A stretch of DNA of 64,000 nucleotides from CAYZJR01 sp964503045 (GTDB lineage: Bacteria > Cyanobacteriota > Vampirovibrionia > Obscuribacterales > Obscuribacteraceae), in the NCBI GenBank assembly GCA_964503045.1, contig CAZCZI010000027.1:1-64000 (forward strand), given 5' to 3'. The position numbers and the translations under genes are program-made. Positions 17,592-26,158 of the stretch are shown here, one piece after another. Below the pieces are notes generated by a model. The model searched no databases, had not been told where the DNA came from, and was given only the letters and a program-made list of their open reading frames with translations. Position 1 is the first letter of the stretch. Each line of letters opens with the position of its first letter.

Positions 17592-18929
17592 TTAGTCATC
17601 AGAGCTGCTTGCATACGGGGAGTAGTCGCTTTGTGACCATCGCGCTACTTCTTCTGAGCGCGTACTCCACCAAGACATGATTGGAACCAGCGAGAGGAAC
17701 ATTAAGGCAAACATGTAGTTTGAGTAGTTAGGCACGTCACGAATGAGCTGAATTGAGAATGTCTTGTCGATACCAGCCATTGGGAATGAGCCACTTTCAT
17801 AATCGATATTCATGTAATAGTTGCCGGCCGGAATTTGCGACAGTGACCCGGTGGCGGAAGTGCTTCCCTCGCTCCATGATTCACCGTCGGAATAGCCGTG
17901 GTAGTACTCGCATGATCTTTCCATTGAGAACGCTTCATTGGTCTTATCATTGACCAGATCGACTGCAGTATAAAACCAGCTGTTGTCCACATCTGCAGTC
18001 ACTTTCAACTCGATATTTGCGTTGTCCTTTTCCAAAGTGAACACTTTTGTTGTTATGGATGTCGGACTCTTGCTGTTTGTTTTGAAGACGAGATTGTCGG
18101 AGAAAACAGTTTTGTTGCTAGAACCACCGATGTGGAAAATTTCAAGCACGGTAATGATGATGACGAAGAGAAACCACATTTTTTGAATGCTTTTCCATTC
18201 GCCAGTTTTTTTCGAAGGCTCATTAGGCGCAATACCGACCGGTCTCGGAAGGCTGTTGATCTTGAGGTCGAATGCCTTTGCAACTTCACCTGGCTCCACG
18301 TACTCGGACACACTCCAAGTGAGCTCTTTGTCGTCCTCTTCGGATGACAGCATATAAGGCGGGCTGATGTAGTCGCGCATAAATACACGACTATCTATGA
18401 CGACGCGCCAGTAAAATTCACCGAGCACATAGAGAACCGAAGCCTGCCCTTGATAGAACAGTTTGTGCTGCCTGCCATCAAATTCGATGCTGGAAATCCA
18501 TTTCGATCTGGGTTTCTTCTTTATCGGTGTAACCAGACTCCAATGTCCCGCGTTGAGGGTGAGCCATCGATACCCATAGTATGGATTGAAGAGAAGATAC
18601 TCTTCCCACGTGTAGCTGCTGCCCACATCCATTCGAACCAGAAATCCGATGACTTCCCACTTTCGCCCCTTCAACTCGCCTCTTGCACCCAGTTCGATCA
18701 CCGGCTTCCAATAATCGGTTTTGCCGTGATACTGAGAGAGGATGAAGTAGTTTTCGTTGGTTACATCGATGACTGTTTTGCAGCTATCGCATACTGCAGA
18801 CAATGAACTGCCAGGGCATCTGATTGTCACAGAGGCACCGCAGCTGGGGCACTCGAAATTCCTGACGCGAGGTTTGCCTGTCGTCAGTTTCTGATCTGAA
18901 GCTTCCCTTACGTCGCGATTACCAGCCAT
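17592..18929 (-). CDS. Zinc-ribbon DUF4178 membrane protein
   Basis: 445 residues. The N-terminal zinc ribbon has ECPSCGA and CDSCK (about 26-52). A DUF4178 beta domain follows (about 75-215), with GRKWEVIGFLVRM and WEEYLLFNPYYGYRWL showing its typical aromatic strands. A transmembrane helix lies at about 250-270, then an extracytoplasmic beta-rich domain (about 280-400) and a final transmembrane helix (about 405-425). It looks like a paralogue of the upstream short DUF4178 protein with a membrane module added, and overlaps that gene by 11 bases. DUF4178 function is unknown. Confidence 0.82.
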   Translation of the reverse strand: MAGNRDVREASDQKLTTGKPRVRNFECPSCGASVTIRCPGSSLSAVCDSCKTVIDVTNENYFILSQYHGKTDYWKPVIELGARGELKGRKWEVIGFLVRMDVGSSYTWEEYLLFNPYYGYRWLTLNAGHWSLVTPIKKKPRSKWISSIEFDGRQHKLFYQGQASVLYVLGEFYWRVVIDSRVFMRDYISPPYMLSSEEDDKELTWSVSEYVEPGEVAKAFDLKINSLPRPVGIAPNEPSKKTGEWKSIQKMWFLFVIIITVLEIFHIGGSSNKTVFSDNLVFKTNSKSPTSITTKVFTLEKDNANIELKVTADVDNSWFYTAVDLVNDKTNEAFSMERSCEYYHGYSDGESWSEGSTSATGSLSQIPAGNYYMNIDYESGSFPMAGIDKTFSIQLIRDVPNYSNYMFALMFLSLVPIMSWWSTRSEEVARWSQSDYSPYASSSDD

Positions 18930-19554
18930 CTATGTGCCTCAGATTTTGAAACTGGAGATCGTCAAATTCTACGTACTCACCGATGAAGACACGAGTTTCG
19001 GGATCGGCGTATTCGATGGTAGCCATGCCGCCATCGTGGTCGGCTAAGTCCACGCTCAAAGATTTTCGGCCTTTCACTGCATTCATTGGCAGTTCGCCCT
19101 CGCTATAAACACAATGCACTTCGCGCATATCTTCGACCTGAAATTTTCCCTGCGGCGATAAGTCGACAACTGTCTTGGGCATTATTTCGTCTTCTCTTGG
19201 AATGCTAAAAATGCGCCCCTCGAAAGGGAAGCACACGGCATAGAAACCCTGCGCTTCAGCCAGCCAGCCGACCTTATCGCCGCCGAACATTGCGTACCAT
19301 TCATTCCATGAGCCATCGTCGTATGCGACTTTCAGCCTGCCTATCAATTCGAAAGTTTGACCTGAGAATGTTCCTTTAGTACCAACTTGAAGTGGTGTCG
19401 GATCATCTTGCAATTCGGCCATCTTTCCTAACAAATCGAGGTTCATGTCCTGCCGGACAAGTGTCGATTTGCAGAAGCTGCAAACGGCAAACACAGAGGC
19501 TTTCGACCGGAATACTACCTCGGCTCCGCATGATGGGCAAGAAAGCGTAATCAT
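18919..19554 (-). CDS. Zinc-ribbon DUF4178 protein, soluble
   Basis: 211 residues. An N-terminal zinc ribbon (SCPSCGAEV...CSFCKS, about 5-31) is followed by one DUF4178 domain (about 55-190), with GQTFELIGRLKVAYDDGSWNEWY matching the family's 'G-x-x-[FY]-x-[IV]-x-G-x-[LI]...W-x-EW' opening. No membrane helix. Start ATG at 19554 lies directly against the stop of the SPFH gene (no intergenic base), so the two are coupled. Zinc-ribbon plus SPFH/'virion core'-type partners recur in such clusters and suggest a membrane-surface complex. Confidence 0.82.
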   Translation of the reverse strand: MITLSCPSCGAEVVFRSKASVFAVCSFCKSTLVRQDMNLDLLGKMAELQDDPTPLQVGTKGTFSGQTFELIGRLKVAYDDGSWNEWYAMFGGDKVGWLAEAQGFYAVCFPFEGRIFSIPREDEIMPKTVVDLSPQGKFQVEDMREVHCVYSEGELPMNAVKGRKSLSVDLADHDGGMATIEYADPETRVFIGEYVEFDDLQFQNLRHIDGW

Positions 19555-20541
19555 CTAGATGTTCTTCAGGATTTCGGCCTTTTTCTTGTCGAATTCTTCT
19601 TGAGTAATGATGCCTTTAGTCAGCAATCCTTGCAGTTTCTCAAGAACAACAAACGGATCTTCTTTCGGTGCTGATGAATCACCTGTAAGTGAACCAGTAG
19701 CGCCCATGAATGCTTGTCCGAGCACAGCACCAGCGCCAAGTCCGACACCCGCTGCAGCCAGTCCGCCAGGGCTTTGAGCGGCATCTTTGATGCTGTCGGC
19801 TGCTTGGAATTGCGCATACTTCTTGAGATCGCCGACGAGATTCATTTGCGATTGTTTGTCGAGATACTCTTGCAGTTCTTCCGGCAACGTAATGCTTTGC
19901 ACCAGGAATGATGCCAGTTGCAATCCGTAGTTCATGAAGACGAGATCCATGTCCTTCTTCAATGTTTCGGACAACTTCAGTTGGTTGGCAGCGAGATCCA
20001 GAAATGGTGTCTCGCCTTTTCCAAATGTCGACGCTAATGTCGTGATGATTTGCGAACGCAGCTGTCCATCGAGATCGTTGACGGTATAGAACTCGCTTGA
20101 GCCGCTTAGTTTTTGGTAGAACGTGGTTGGTTCTTCAATCTTATAGGAGAAGGTTCCAAACGCGCGCAATCTGATTGGACCAAACTCTTTGTCGCGTATC
20201 GTGATTGGTTGCTGGGTTCCCCAACGTTGATCTAATTGCTCGCGTGTCGAATAGAAATAAACTTCTGATTTGAACGGGGATTTAAACATCTTGTCCCAGT
20301 TCATAAGTGTGGTCAAAATCGGGAGTGTTTTGGTCGACAGCTCATATCTGCCGGGGCTGAAGACATCAGCGATGTTGCCTTCATTAACGAAAAGCGCCAT
20401 TTGAGAATCGCGAACGGTCAGTTGCGCGCCCGTTTGAATTTCCTTATCCATTGTGGGGAAGCGATATGCCAGGACGCCTTTGTTTTGGTCTTCGGTCCAT
20501 TCGATTACGTCGATAAACTGCTTTTTGAAAATGTCGAACAT
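19555..20541 (-). CDS. SPFH-domain protein with C-terminal SHOCT ('virion core'/YdjI-like)
   Basis: 328 residues from the ATG at 20541, chosen because GGGAG sits 9 bases upstream; an upstream GTG at 20550 would lie inside that site. Residues about 25-230 are an SPFH/band-7-like domain of the COG4260 'virion core protein' type (GAQLTVRDSQMALFV near the start, then RWGTQQPITIRDKEFGPIRLRAFGTF-like strands). A Gly/Ala-rich hydrophobic linker (about 250-285) follows. The last 30 residues are a SHOCT helix pair (LEKLQGLLTKGIITQEEFDKKK). SPFH proteins form membrane-associated ring assemblies. First gene of the nine-gene operon running down to 12553. Confidence 0.87.
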   Translation of the reverse strand: MFDIFKKQFIDVIEWTEDQNKGVLAYRFPTMDKEIQTGAQLTVRDSQMALFVNEGNIADVFSPGRYELSTKTLPILTTLMNWDKMFKSPFKSEVYFYSTREQLDQRWGTQQPITIRDKEFGPIRLRAFGTFSYKIEEPTTFYQKLSGSSEFYTVNDLDGQLRSQIITTLASTFGKGETPFLDLAANQLKLSETLKKDMDLVFMNYGLQLASFLVQSITLPEELQEYLDKQSQMNLVGDLKKYAQFQAADSIKDAAQSPGGLAAAGVGLGAGAVLGQAFMGATGSLTGDSSAPKEDPFVVLEKLQGLLTKGIITQEEFDKKKAEILKNI

Positions 20542-20675
20542 CGTTTCCACTCCCGTTTGGCACCAAGGGCACCAAACACAGCTGCAAATTTTAATGAAAA
20601 GGATATCAGGTTGGCTGGGCTAACTCGTCCATTCGATCAAAAACAACAACAATTGCAGGGCGGAAGACTAGATTA

Positions 20676-20710
20676 GGCAGGGGTTGACGGGGTTCAGCCC
20701 AGCCTTTTTT
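20676..20710 (+). terminator. Orphan plus-strand intrinsic terminator
   Basis: Arms GGC + GGGTTGA (20676-20678, 20681-20687) pair with TCAGCCC + GCC (20694-20700, 20702-20704) around a 6-base loop, with one T-G wobble, followed at once by TTTTTT (20705-20710). It works only on the plus strand, yet no plus-strand gene precedes it. It would end a short untranslated RNA, or attenuate transcription into the TolC-like gene 245 bases further on. Confidence 0.6.
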
Positions 20711-20831
20711 GGGTTCGTTTTATGTTGCCAAAAGTCACCTGGATGCATGATCCGAAAGTTTCGGCTTTATATTGAACGTATACAAGGTATGTGCGACCAA
20801 AGATCGTTCATCTTAAAAACTCACTTCGAGC

Positions 20832-20844
20832 CACACCGGGTGTG
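20832..20844. promoter_or_regulatory. 13-base palindrome, operator candidate
   Basis: CACACC-G-GGTGTG, perfect 6-base arms around one base, about 110 bases upstream of the TolC-like ATG and between two divergent operons. The size and symmetry fit a dimeric repressor site. No cognate regulator is adjacent. Confidence 0.4.
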
Positions 20845-20954
20845 ATCGAGCCGCGATCGCCAAATCTTGAAAACGCTAATGAGTTACTGAAAAGTAAACG
20901 ATAATTTAGGGGCAAGACTTGCACCCTTGGCATGGTTTATGCGTCTATACATGT

Positions 20955-22676
20955 ATGCCTAATAGAAAACCATTTGTTTTGCTGAGTTTGCTTGCTTTTT
21001 TGTCGCATCAGGCGGTACTGGCGCAGCCGACGGCACCGAGCCCAGTGTCTGCGCCGAGCTCAGCACCATCGCCAGGCCCATCTTCATCGCCAAACCCATC
21101 TCCATCGCCAAGTCCATCGTCCAGTCTGGACCAGCTTTACCCGGTTCCAACCGGAGGAACTGCACCGTACTCCGCCAGCTCATCTGATCCATCCTTGACC
21201 GATGCTCAACGGAAAGAAGCAGAGGTAGTGCCTCTTAGCCCGATTCCGGCATCTGAGCTTTTGCCGATTGGTGGCGGAAAGCTACCGCCTATCAAGTTGG
21301 AGGCCACTTTCAACGAGCCTGTTTCGCTCAAGAAGGTGCTGCTGTCAACTCTCGAGAACAATCTTCCCATCAGAATTTCTGCGGCGGGATATGACTCTCA
21401 GAAGTATTTGTATTGGGGTGCAATCGGTCGTTTGGCGCCTGACTACACGTTGACCTATCGCGGGCAGCAACTCAATAATCAAGGCTCAGCCATCAGCCGA
21501 ATTTACACAACCTCAAGCACCCTGCGTTTTCCGGTGTTTCAAGGTGGTCGCGTGGTCTATGGCATCTTGTCGAATTTGTACAAAACCAGAGCGGCTAAGA
21601 GCCAATATTATGCCACCATTAATGATGCTCTTCTCGATGCGTATCGGCGATACTACGATCTCGTACTCAACCAAACACTCTTACAAATTCGTGTCAAATC
21701 AGTAGAGCTGTCACGGACCCAGCTTCGACTCAACGAGCAGTTGAAAAACGCAGGTGTCGGCACCAATTTTGCAATCTATCAATCGCGAACGCAGCTGGCT
21801 TTGGACAAGCAAGCGATGCTGCAGCAACAGGTGGTGCTCAGGCAGTCGGCGCTTGCTCTTGCACAGGTCTTGAACACGAGTATGGCAATCAATTTCGTGC
21901 CTCAGGAATCCGAGGTGCGCGAACTGCGATTGATTCAGCCGACAACCTCAATCAGCGAACTTTTGGCTGTGGCTCTTCGTTTGCGTCCCGAGCTCAAGCA
22001 GTATGAAAATCTTCGTTTGGCGGCAAATCGAAATATCCAGATCGCACAAGCACCGTTGTATCCGACCATGCAATTCTTTAGTTCGGTCACTGAAAGTCAA
22101 AGAAATGGCGGTGGCAGTAACAGTGGGGGCGGTACCAGCGGTCTTTCTGGTTCTACCGTAATCATTCCGACAGGCGGTGGCGGTGGGGGTATTGGTATCA
22201 GTGGTAGTGGCGGATATTCGGTAAGTGCCGGCTTCGATTTGACTTTTGCAATTCCCAACATGGGTATTCCCGATGTCGCAAATACAATGTCTGCCCGAGC
22301 GCTTGCCCGTCAAGCCTTGTTGAACTCCAATCAACAGTATCTCAACGTGGTGCAACAGGTCCGATCCTCTTACCTCAACATGCTGACCGCTAAGGAGCAA
22401 GTTCAGGTGGCTGCCGAAGGGCTGATCTCCTCGACCGAACAGCTCAGATTGGCCAACTTACGGGTAACCTACGGGCAGGGTATCAATCTTGAATTGATTC
22501 AAGCCCAGCGTGATTATGTAACGGCTTTGACCACTCATGCCCAGGCTGTTATCAACTTCAACATTGCCCAGGCACAACTTCTAAGGGATACTGGATTGAT
22601 ATCCGTGGATAAGCTAACCACGGAGTATCCCAGACCGATAAGCGCAAATCCAGACGCAGTGCTTCGGAACAACTAA
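20955..22676 (+). CDS. TolC-family outer-membrane efflux protein
   Basis: 573 residues from the ATG at 20955, which begins a good signal peptide (about 1-24, ending VLA-Q). A TTG at 20919 with AGGGG 6 bases upstream is an alternative start and would lengthen the n-region by 12. After a Pro/Ser linker (about 25-60, low complexity) come two OEP repeats (about 110-370 and 385-560) with long helices containing the NxxLxLNEQLKNAGVGT-type turn. A Gly/Ser-rich insert (about 375-415) probably sits in the beta-barrel loops. Outer-membrane channel of a tripartite exporter; the adaptor and ABC genes follow on the same strand. Confidence 0.88.
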   Translation: MPNRKPFVLLSLLAFLSHQAVLAQPTAPSPVSAPSSAPSPGPSSSPNPSPSPSPSSSLDQLYPVPTGGTAPYSASSSDPSLTDAQRKEAEVVPLSPIPASELLPIGGGKLPPIKLEATFNEPVSLKKVLLSTLENNLPIRISAAGYDSQKYLYWGAIGRLAPDYTLTYRGQQLNNQGSAISRIYTTSSTLRFPVFQGGRVVYGILSNLYKTRAAKSQYYATINDALLDAYRRYYDLVLNQTLLQIRVKSVELSRTQLRLNEQLKNAGVGTNFAIYQSRTQLALDKQAMLQQQVVLRQSALALAQVLNTSMAINFVPQESEVRELRLIQPTTSISELLAVALRLRPELKQYENLRLAANRNIQIAQAPLYPTMQFFSSVTESQRNGGGSNSGGGTSGLSGSTVIIPTGGGGGGIGISGSGGYSVSAGFDLTFAIPNMGIPDVANTMSARALARQALLNSNQQYLNVVQQVRSSYLNMLTAKEQVQVAAEGLISSTEQLRLANLRVTYGQGINLELIQAQRDYVTALTTHAQAVINFNIAQAQLLRDTGLISVDKLTTEYPRPISANPDAVLRNN

Positions 22677-22701
22677 ACCCACACTACGTCAAACAGAGCT
22701 T

Positions 22702-24225
22702 ATGATGAACCAGCAAACAGGCACCCCAAAACTTACCGGCGTTAGACCAGGAGGGAGGAAAAAACTCGTCCTATTCCTGGTTTTTCTCACACTGGTGGGG
22801 GCTGCCGGAACTGCGGCTTGGTGGTTTTGCTTCAGAAAAAGCGGCCCAGATCCCGAAATCAGCAAAAATATCGTCAAGGCCAGGGTGGGAAGGGCTGAAA
22901 TATCGGTCGTTGCGACTGGTCTGATACGGCCGTTGGCTGAGGTGAAGATTAGTCCGAAACAAACAGGATTGCTTAAGCGCCTGATGGTGAAACAGGGCGA
23001 TCACGTCAAACAGGGGCAAGTTCTTGCGTACATGGACGACAGCAACTTGCGGGGTCAGTTCGAGTCCGCGCGCGGTGCCTACATGGCTAGTCTCGACAAC
23101 TACGAGAAAATGAAGCATGGCAATCGCCCGCAAGAAATCGCACAGGCAAAGTACAACGAGCTTAAGGGCGGTAGGGTCGTCCAGCAGGCGCAGGAAAACA
23201 TAAACCGCCTACAGGCGCAAATGGAAGCGCTCTCGGCTCAGCTGAAACGTGACGAATCATTTGCTCAAAGGCAAGCGATGCTCTCAGGTGCGGGTGCTGT
23301 TTCAGAACAAGCAAAGATCGATGCCGAAACAGCGGCCGAAGTTACGCGCTCCCAAGTGCACGCTCTCGAGCGTGAGTTGAAACAAGCTGCGCAGTCGAAA
23401 GCGCAAAGCATCGAAGAATTGAATGTGATCGAAGAGCAGCACGATCTTGCCAAAGCCGGTTTCCGAAAAGAAGAAATCGATGCTGCCTGGCACAATGCGC
23501 AGCAAGCAAAAGGGCAGATGATATACAGCCAAAGTTTGTTAAACGACACGATCATACGCGCCCCTTTTGACGGAGTGATCACGCAGAAATATACAGATGC
23601 CGGTGCGATCGTAACCCCGACTACATCAGCGGCCACTACTTCTGCAACTTCGAGTTCGATTGTTGCGCTTGCAGGAAGTTTGGAGATGGTCGCTCAAGTT
23701 TCTGAAGCCAACATCTCGAAAATCACAATCGGTCAAGAAGTGGACATTACAGCAACCGCGTATCCAGGAAAGGTCTTCCATGGGCGTGTGACGCAGATTG
23801 CTCCGGCAGCGATCGTTACTTCCAACGTCACCACATTCGAGGTGCACGCCATCGTCAGCGATGACAAAAAAAATCAACTCTTAGCCGGAATGAACGTCAG
23901 TGCAAAGTTCAACGTCGGTGAGCTGAAAAACGCAGTGCTCATCCCCACTGTCTGTGTTATCTCGCGAAGAGGGCAGTCGGGTGTCTATGTGCCGAATGAA
24001 AAAGGTGAGCCGACATTCAAATCAGTAAAGACAGGACCGACAGTCGGTCGAGATACTGTCATCACTGAGGGCTTGGCTGCCGACGATAAACTGTTTCAAG
24101 GCTTGTCTCGCGATCAGCTTGCAAAAGAGGGCTACGGTCAAAGAGACAATAGAGGGCAGGCTGGCGGATTGTTACCTGGTCGAGGTGGACTCGGTGGTGG
24201 CGGTCGCCGAGGCGGCGGCTTCTAA
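22702..24225 (+). CDS. HlyD/MacA-type periplasmic adaptor (membrane fusion protein)
   Basis: 507 residues. An inner-membrane anchor helix lies at about 18-40, then a lipoyl half-motif (VKISPKQTGLLKRLMVKQGDHVKQGQVLA, split across about 75-105), a long alpha-hairpin of coiled coil (about 110-265), and the second lipoyl half with APFDGVITQKYTDAGAIV. A beta-barrel and membrane-proximal domain follow (about 320-450), then a Gly/Arg-rich tail (GRGGLGGGGRRGGGF) that is unusual for the family. The hairpin contacts TolC and the base contacts the MacB-type permease encoded next. Stop and next start are 9 bases apart. Confidence 0.88.
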   Translation: MMNQQTGTPKLTGVRPGGRKKLVLFLVFLTLVGAAGTAAWWFCFRKSGPDPEISKNIVKARVGRAEISVVATGLIRPLAEVKISPKQTGLLKRLMVKQGDHVKQGQVLAYMDDSNLRGQFESARGAYMASLDNYEKMKHGNRPQEIAQAKYNELKGGRVVQQAQENINRLQAQMEALSAQLKRDESFAQRQAMLSGAGAVSEQAKIDAETAAEVTRSQVHALERELKQAAQSKAQSIEELNVIEEQHDLAKAGFRKEEIDAAWHNAQQAKGQMIYSQSLLNDTIIRAPFDGVITQKYTDAGAIVTPTTSAATTSATSSSIVALAGSLEMVAQVSEANISKITIGQEVDITATAYPGKVFHGRVTQIAPAAIVTSNVTTFEVHAIVSDDKKNQLLAGMNVSAKFNVGELKNAVLIPTVCVISRRGQSGVYVPNEKGEPTFKSVKTGPTVGRDTVITEGLAADDKLFQGLSRDQLAKEGYGQRDNRGQAGGLLPGRGGLGGGGRRGGGF

Positions 24226-24234
24226 CGGTGAGTT

Positions 24235-25461
24235 ATGGGTATACTCGAGCTGATATCGCTGTCCCTTCAAGGAATTCTGAGTAATCGGCTCAGAAGTGCC
24301 CTCACGATTTTGGGAATTGTAATCGGCATCGCATCTGTCATTACGCTGCTTGCAATTGGGCAAGGCGCCAAAACCGAAGCCGAAGCGCAAGTGCAATCGC
24401 TAGGCGTCAATTTGATTTATGTAAGACCTGGTGCCGCGAGTACGGCCAGTATATCGCAAGGGCACGGCACTGCTGCCACACTCACTTATGAAGATGCTGA
24501 GGCGATAAAACAAAACTGTCCGGCCGTTAAAGATGTTGCGCCTCAGTTCAACGGTCAGTTTCAGGTGCAGTACGGTGAGCACAACACCAGCACATCTGTT
24601 GTTGCGACAGAACCCTCGTATCCCGAGATTCGCAATTTCTATCCCGAACGTGGGCGATTTTTTTCTGAAAAAGATGTTGAACAAAGCGCCCGCGTCTGCG
24701 TGTTAGGTGACACTGTTGCACAATCTGTTTTTGGCGAAGAGAACCCAATGCGCAAGCAGATTCTTATCAGGGGGGAACTATTTGAAGTGATCGGCGTAAT
24801 GGAACATAAAGGCGTTACGCAAATGATGGACATGGACGATCAAGTCTTCATTCCGCTCTCCACGGGCTACTCCACGCTTATTGGAATCAATGCTGTCACT
24901 GGACGGGCAGTGAGAAACATTCTGGTGCGAGCAGAAGAAGACCAAGATCTGCAAGCCCAGTTTCAGATTACGAATCTTTTGCGCATGCGTCATGGAATTC
25001 AAAATCCGGAAGAAGATGATTTCACGATTCGCACTCAAAGCGACATCATGCAGACCGCTCAATCTATTACTGGAGTCTTCTCTCTGTTACTGGGTGCCAC
25101 AGCTGGAATTTCTCTCTTAGTTGGCGGCATCGGTATTATGAACATCATGCTGGTGTCTGTGACAGAAAGAACAAAAGAAATCGGCATCAGAAAAGCAATC
25201 GGTGCTAAGTATGCTCAAATCATGGCGCAATTTGTTTTTGAAGCCGTTATGATGTCGCTCACTGGCGGAATCTTGGGCATCGCGCTGGGCGTTTTTGGTT
25301 CGCAATCCATAGCACAATTCGCTTCATGGAAAACCATAGTCACGCCATCATCGGTGGTGATGGCCTTTTGCGTTTCACTCGGGATTGGGCTGTTTTTCGG
25401 AATCTATCCTGCGCGGAAAGCGGCCAAGTTAGATCCAATCGTCGCTTTGAGATCGGAGTAG
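24235..25461 (+). CDS. MacB-type ABC transporter permease (FtsX fold)
   Basis: 408 residues. The N-terminal helix LRSALTILGIVIGIASVI, a large periplasmic MacB-PCD domain (about 45-270) and three C-terminal transmembrane helices with the FtsX signature (GGIGIMNIMLVSVTERTKEIGIRKAIGAK, in two pieces) give the MacB layout. Unlike E. coli MacB, the ATPase is a separate polypeptide encoded next. MacB pumps use a mechanical 'molecular bellows' to drive periplasmic substrates (peptides, lipoproteins, antibiotics) through TolC. Confidence 0.9.
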   Translation: MGILELISLSLQGILSNRLRSALTILGIVIGIASVITLLAIGQGAKTEAEAQVQSLGVNLIYVRPGAASTASISQGHGTAATLTYEDAEAIKQNCPAVKDVAPQFNGQFQVQYGEHNTSTSVVATEPSYPEIRNFYPERGRFFSEKDVEQSARVCVLGDTVAQSVFGEENPMRKQILIRGELFEVIGVMEHKGVTQMMDMDDQVFIPLSTGYSTLIGINAVTGRAVRNILVRAEEDQDLQAQFQITNLLRMRHGIQNPEEDDFTIRTQSDIMQTAQSITGVFSLLLGATAGISLLVGGIGIMNIMLVSVTERTKEIGIRKAIGAKYAQIMAQFVFEAVMMSLTGGILGIALGVFGSQSIAQFASWKTIVTPSSVVMAFCVSLGIGLFFGIYPARKAAKLDPIVALRSE

Positions 25462-25465
25462 TGTC

Positions 25466-26158
25466 ATGAATCTGATCGAATTGCGTGACGTATGGAGAGT
25501 TTACAATCAAGGCGCAGAACCGGTGCATGCCCTGCAAGGATTATTTCTCGATATCGCGCACGGTGAGTATGTCGCGATAATGGGGCAATCCGGCTCTGGC
25601 AAATCCACTTTGATGAATATTGTCGGATGTCTCGATCGCCCCACTATCGGAAGCTACAAATTGGAAGGAACCGAAATCGGATTGCGCACCGACGATGAAT
25701 TGGCTGAGATTCGCAATCGAACCATCGGATTCGTCTTTCAGCAGTTTAACCTCATGCCTTCGATGACTGCTCTCGAAAATGTGATGCTGCCTTTGGTTTA
25801 TGCAGGGGTAAAGCGTGAGATGCGCTTGAAGCGCGCCCAAGAAGCTCTGAGGGAAGTCGGATTATCGGAGCGCATGACTCACAGACCAAACGAGCTATCC
25901 GGAGGACAGCAACAGCGTGTCGCTATCGCGCGCGCTATTGTCAATTCGCCGCGCATTTTGCTTGCTGACGAACCTACGGGTGCACTCGATAGTGCGACCG
26001 CGAAAGAGATTATGGCATTGTTCAATAAATTGGTATCTGAAGGCATCACTGTTATTCTTGTTACTCACGATGGAGAAACTGCCAGTCATGCCAATCGCGT
26101 GGTCAAGATGCGAGATGGAAAGATTCTGGAAGATCTCGTCATAGGAGCAAGTTCATAA
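25466..26158 (+). CDS. ABC transporter ATPase, MacB/LolD type
   Basis: 230 residues. Walker A GQSGSGKST (about 38-46), Q-loop VFQQFNLMP, signature LSGGQQQRVAIARA (about 138-151), Walker B ILLADEPTGALD and the switch His in VTHDGE. The length and the 'MNIVGCLDRPT' segment are typical of MacB/LolD ATPases. Pairs with the permease encoded 4 bases upstream. Its TAA overlaps the next ATG by one base (TAATG at 26156-26160), so translation of the next gene is coupled. Confidence 0.92.
   Translation: MNLIELRDVWRVYNQGAEPVHALQGLFLDIAHGEYVAIMGQSGSGKSTLMNIVGCLDRPTIGSYKLEGTEIGLRTDDELAEIRNRTIGFVFQQFNLMPSMTALENVMLPLVYAGVKREMRLKRAQEALREVGLSERMTHRPNELSGGQQQRVAIARAIVNSPRILLADEPTGALDSATAKEIMALFNKLVSEGITVILVTHDGETASHANRVVKMRDGKILEDLVIGASS

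Larger units (their letters stand above)
20542..20954. promoter_or_regulatory. Divergent intergenic region, SPFH operon and TolC exporter
   Basis: About 410 bases without a protein gene between two divergent operons. It holds a plus-strand intrinsic terminator-like hairpin (20676-20710), a perfect 13-base palindrome (20832-20844) and the HIP1-type octamer GCGATCGC (20853-20860). Promoters for both operons must lie here; no convincing -35/-10 pair could be assigned by eye. Confidence 0.6.
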
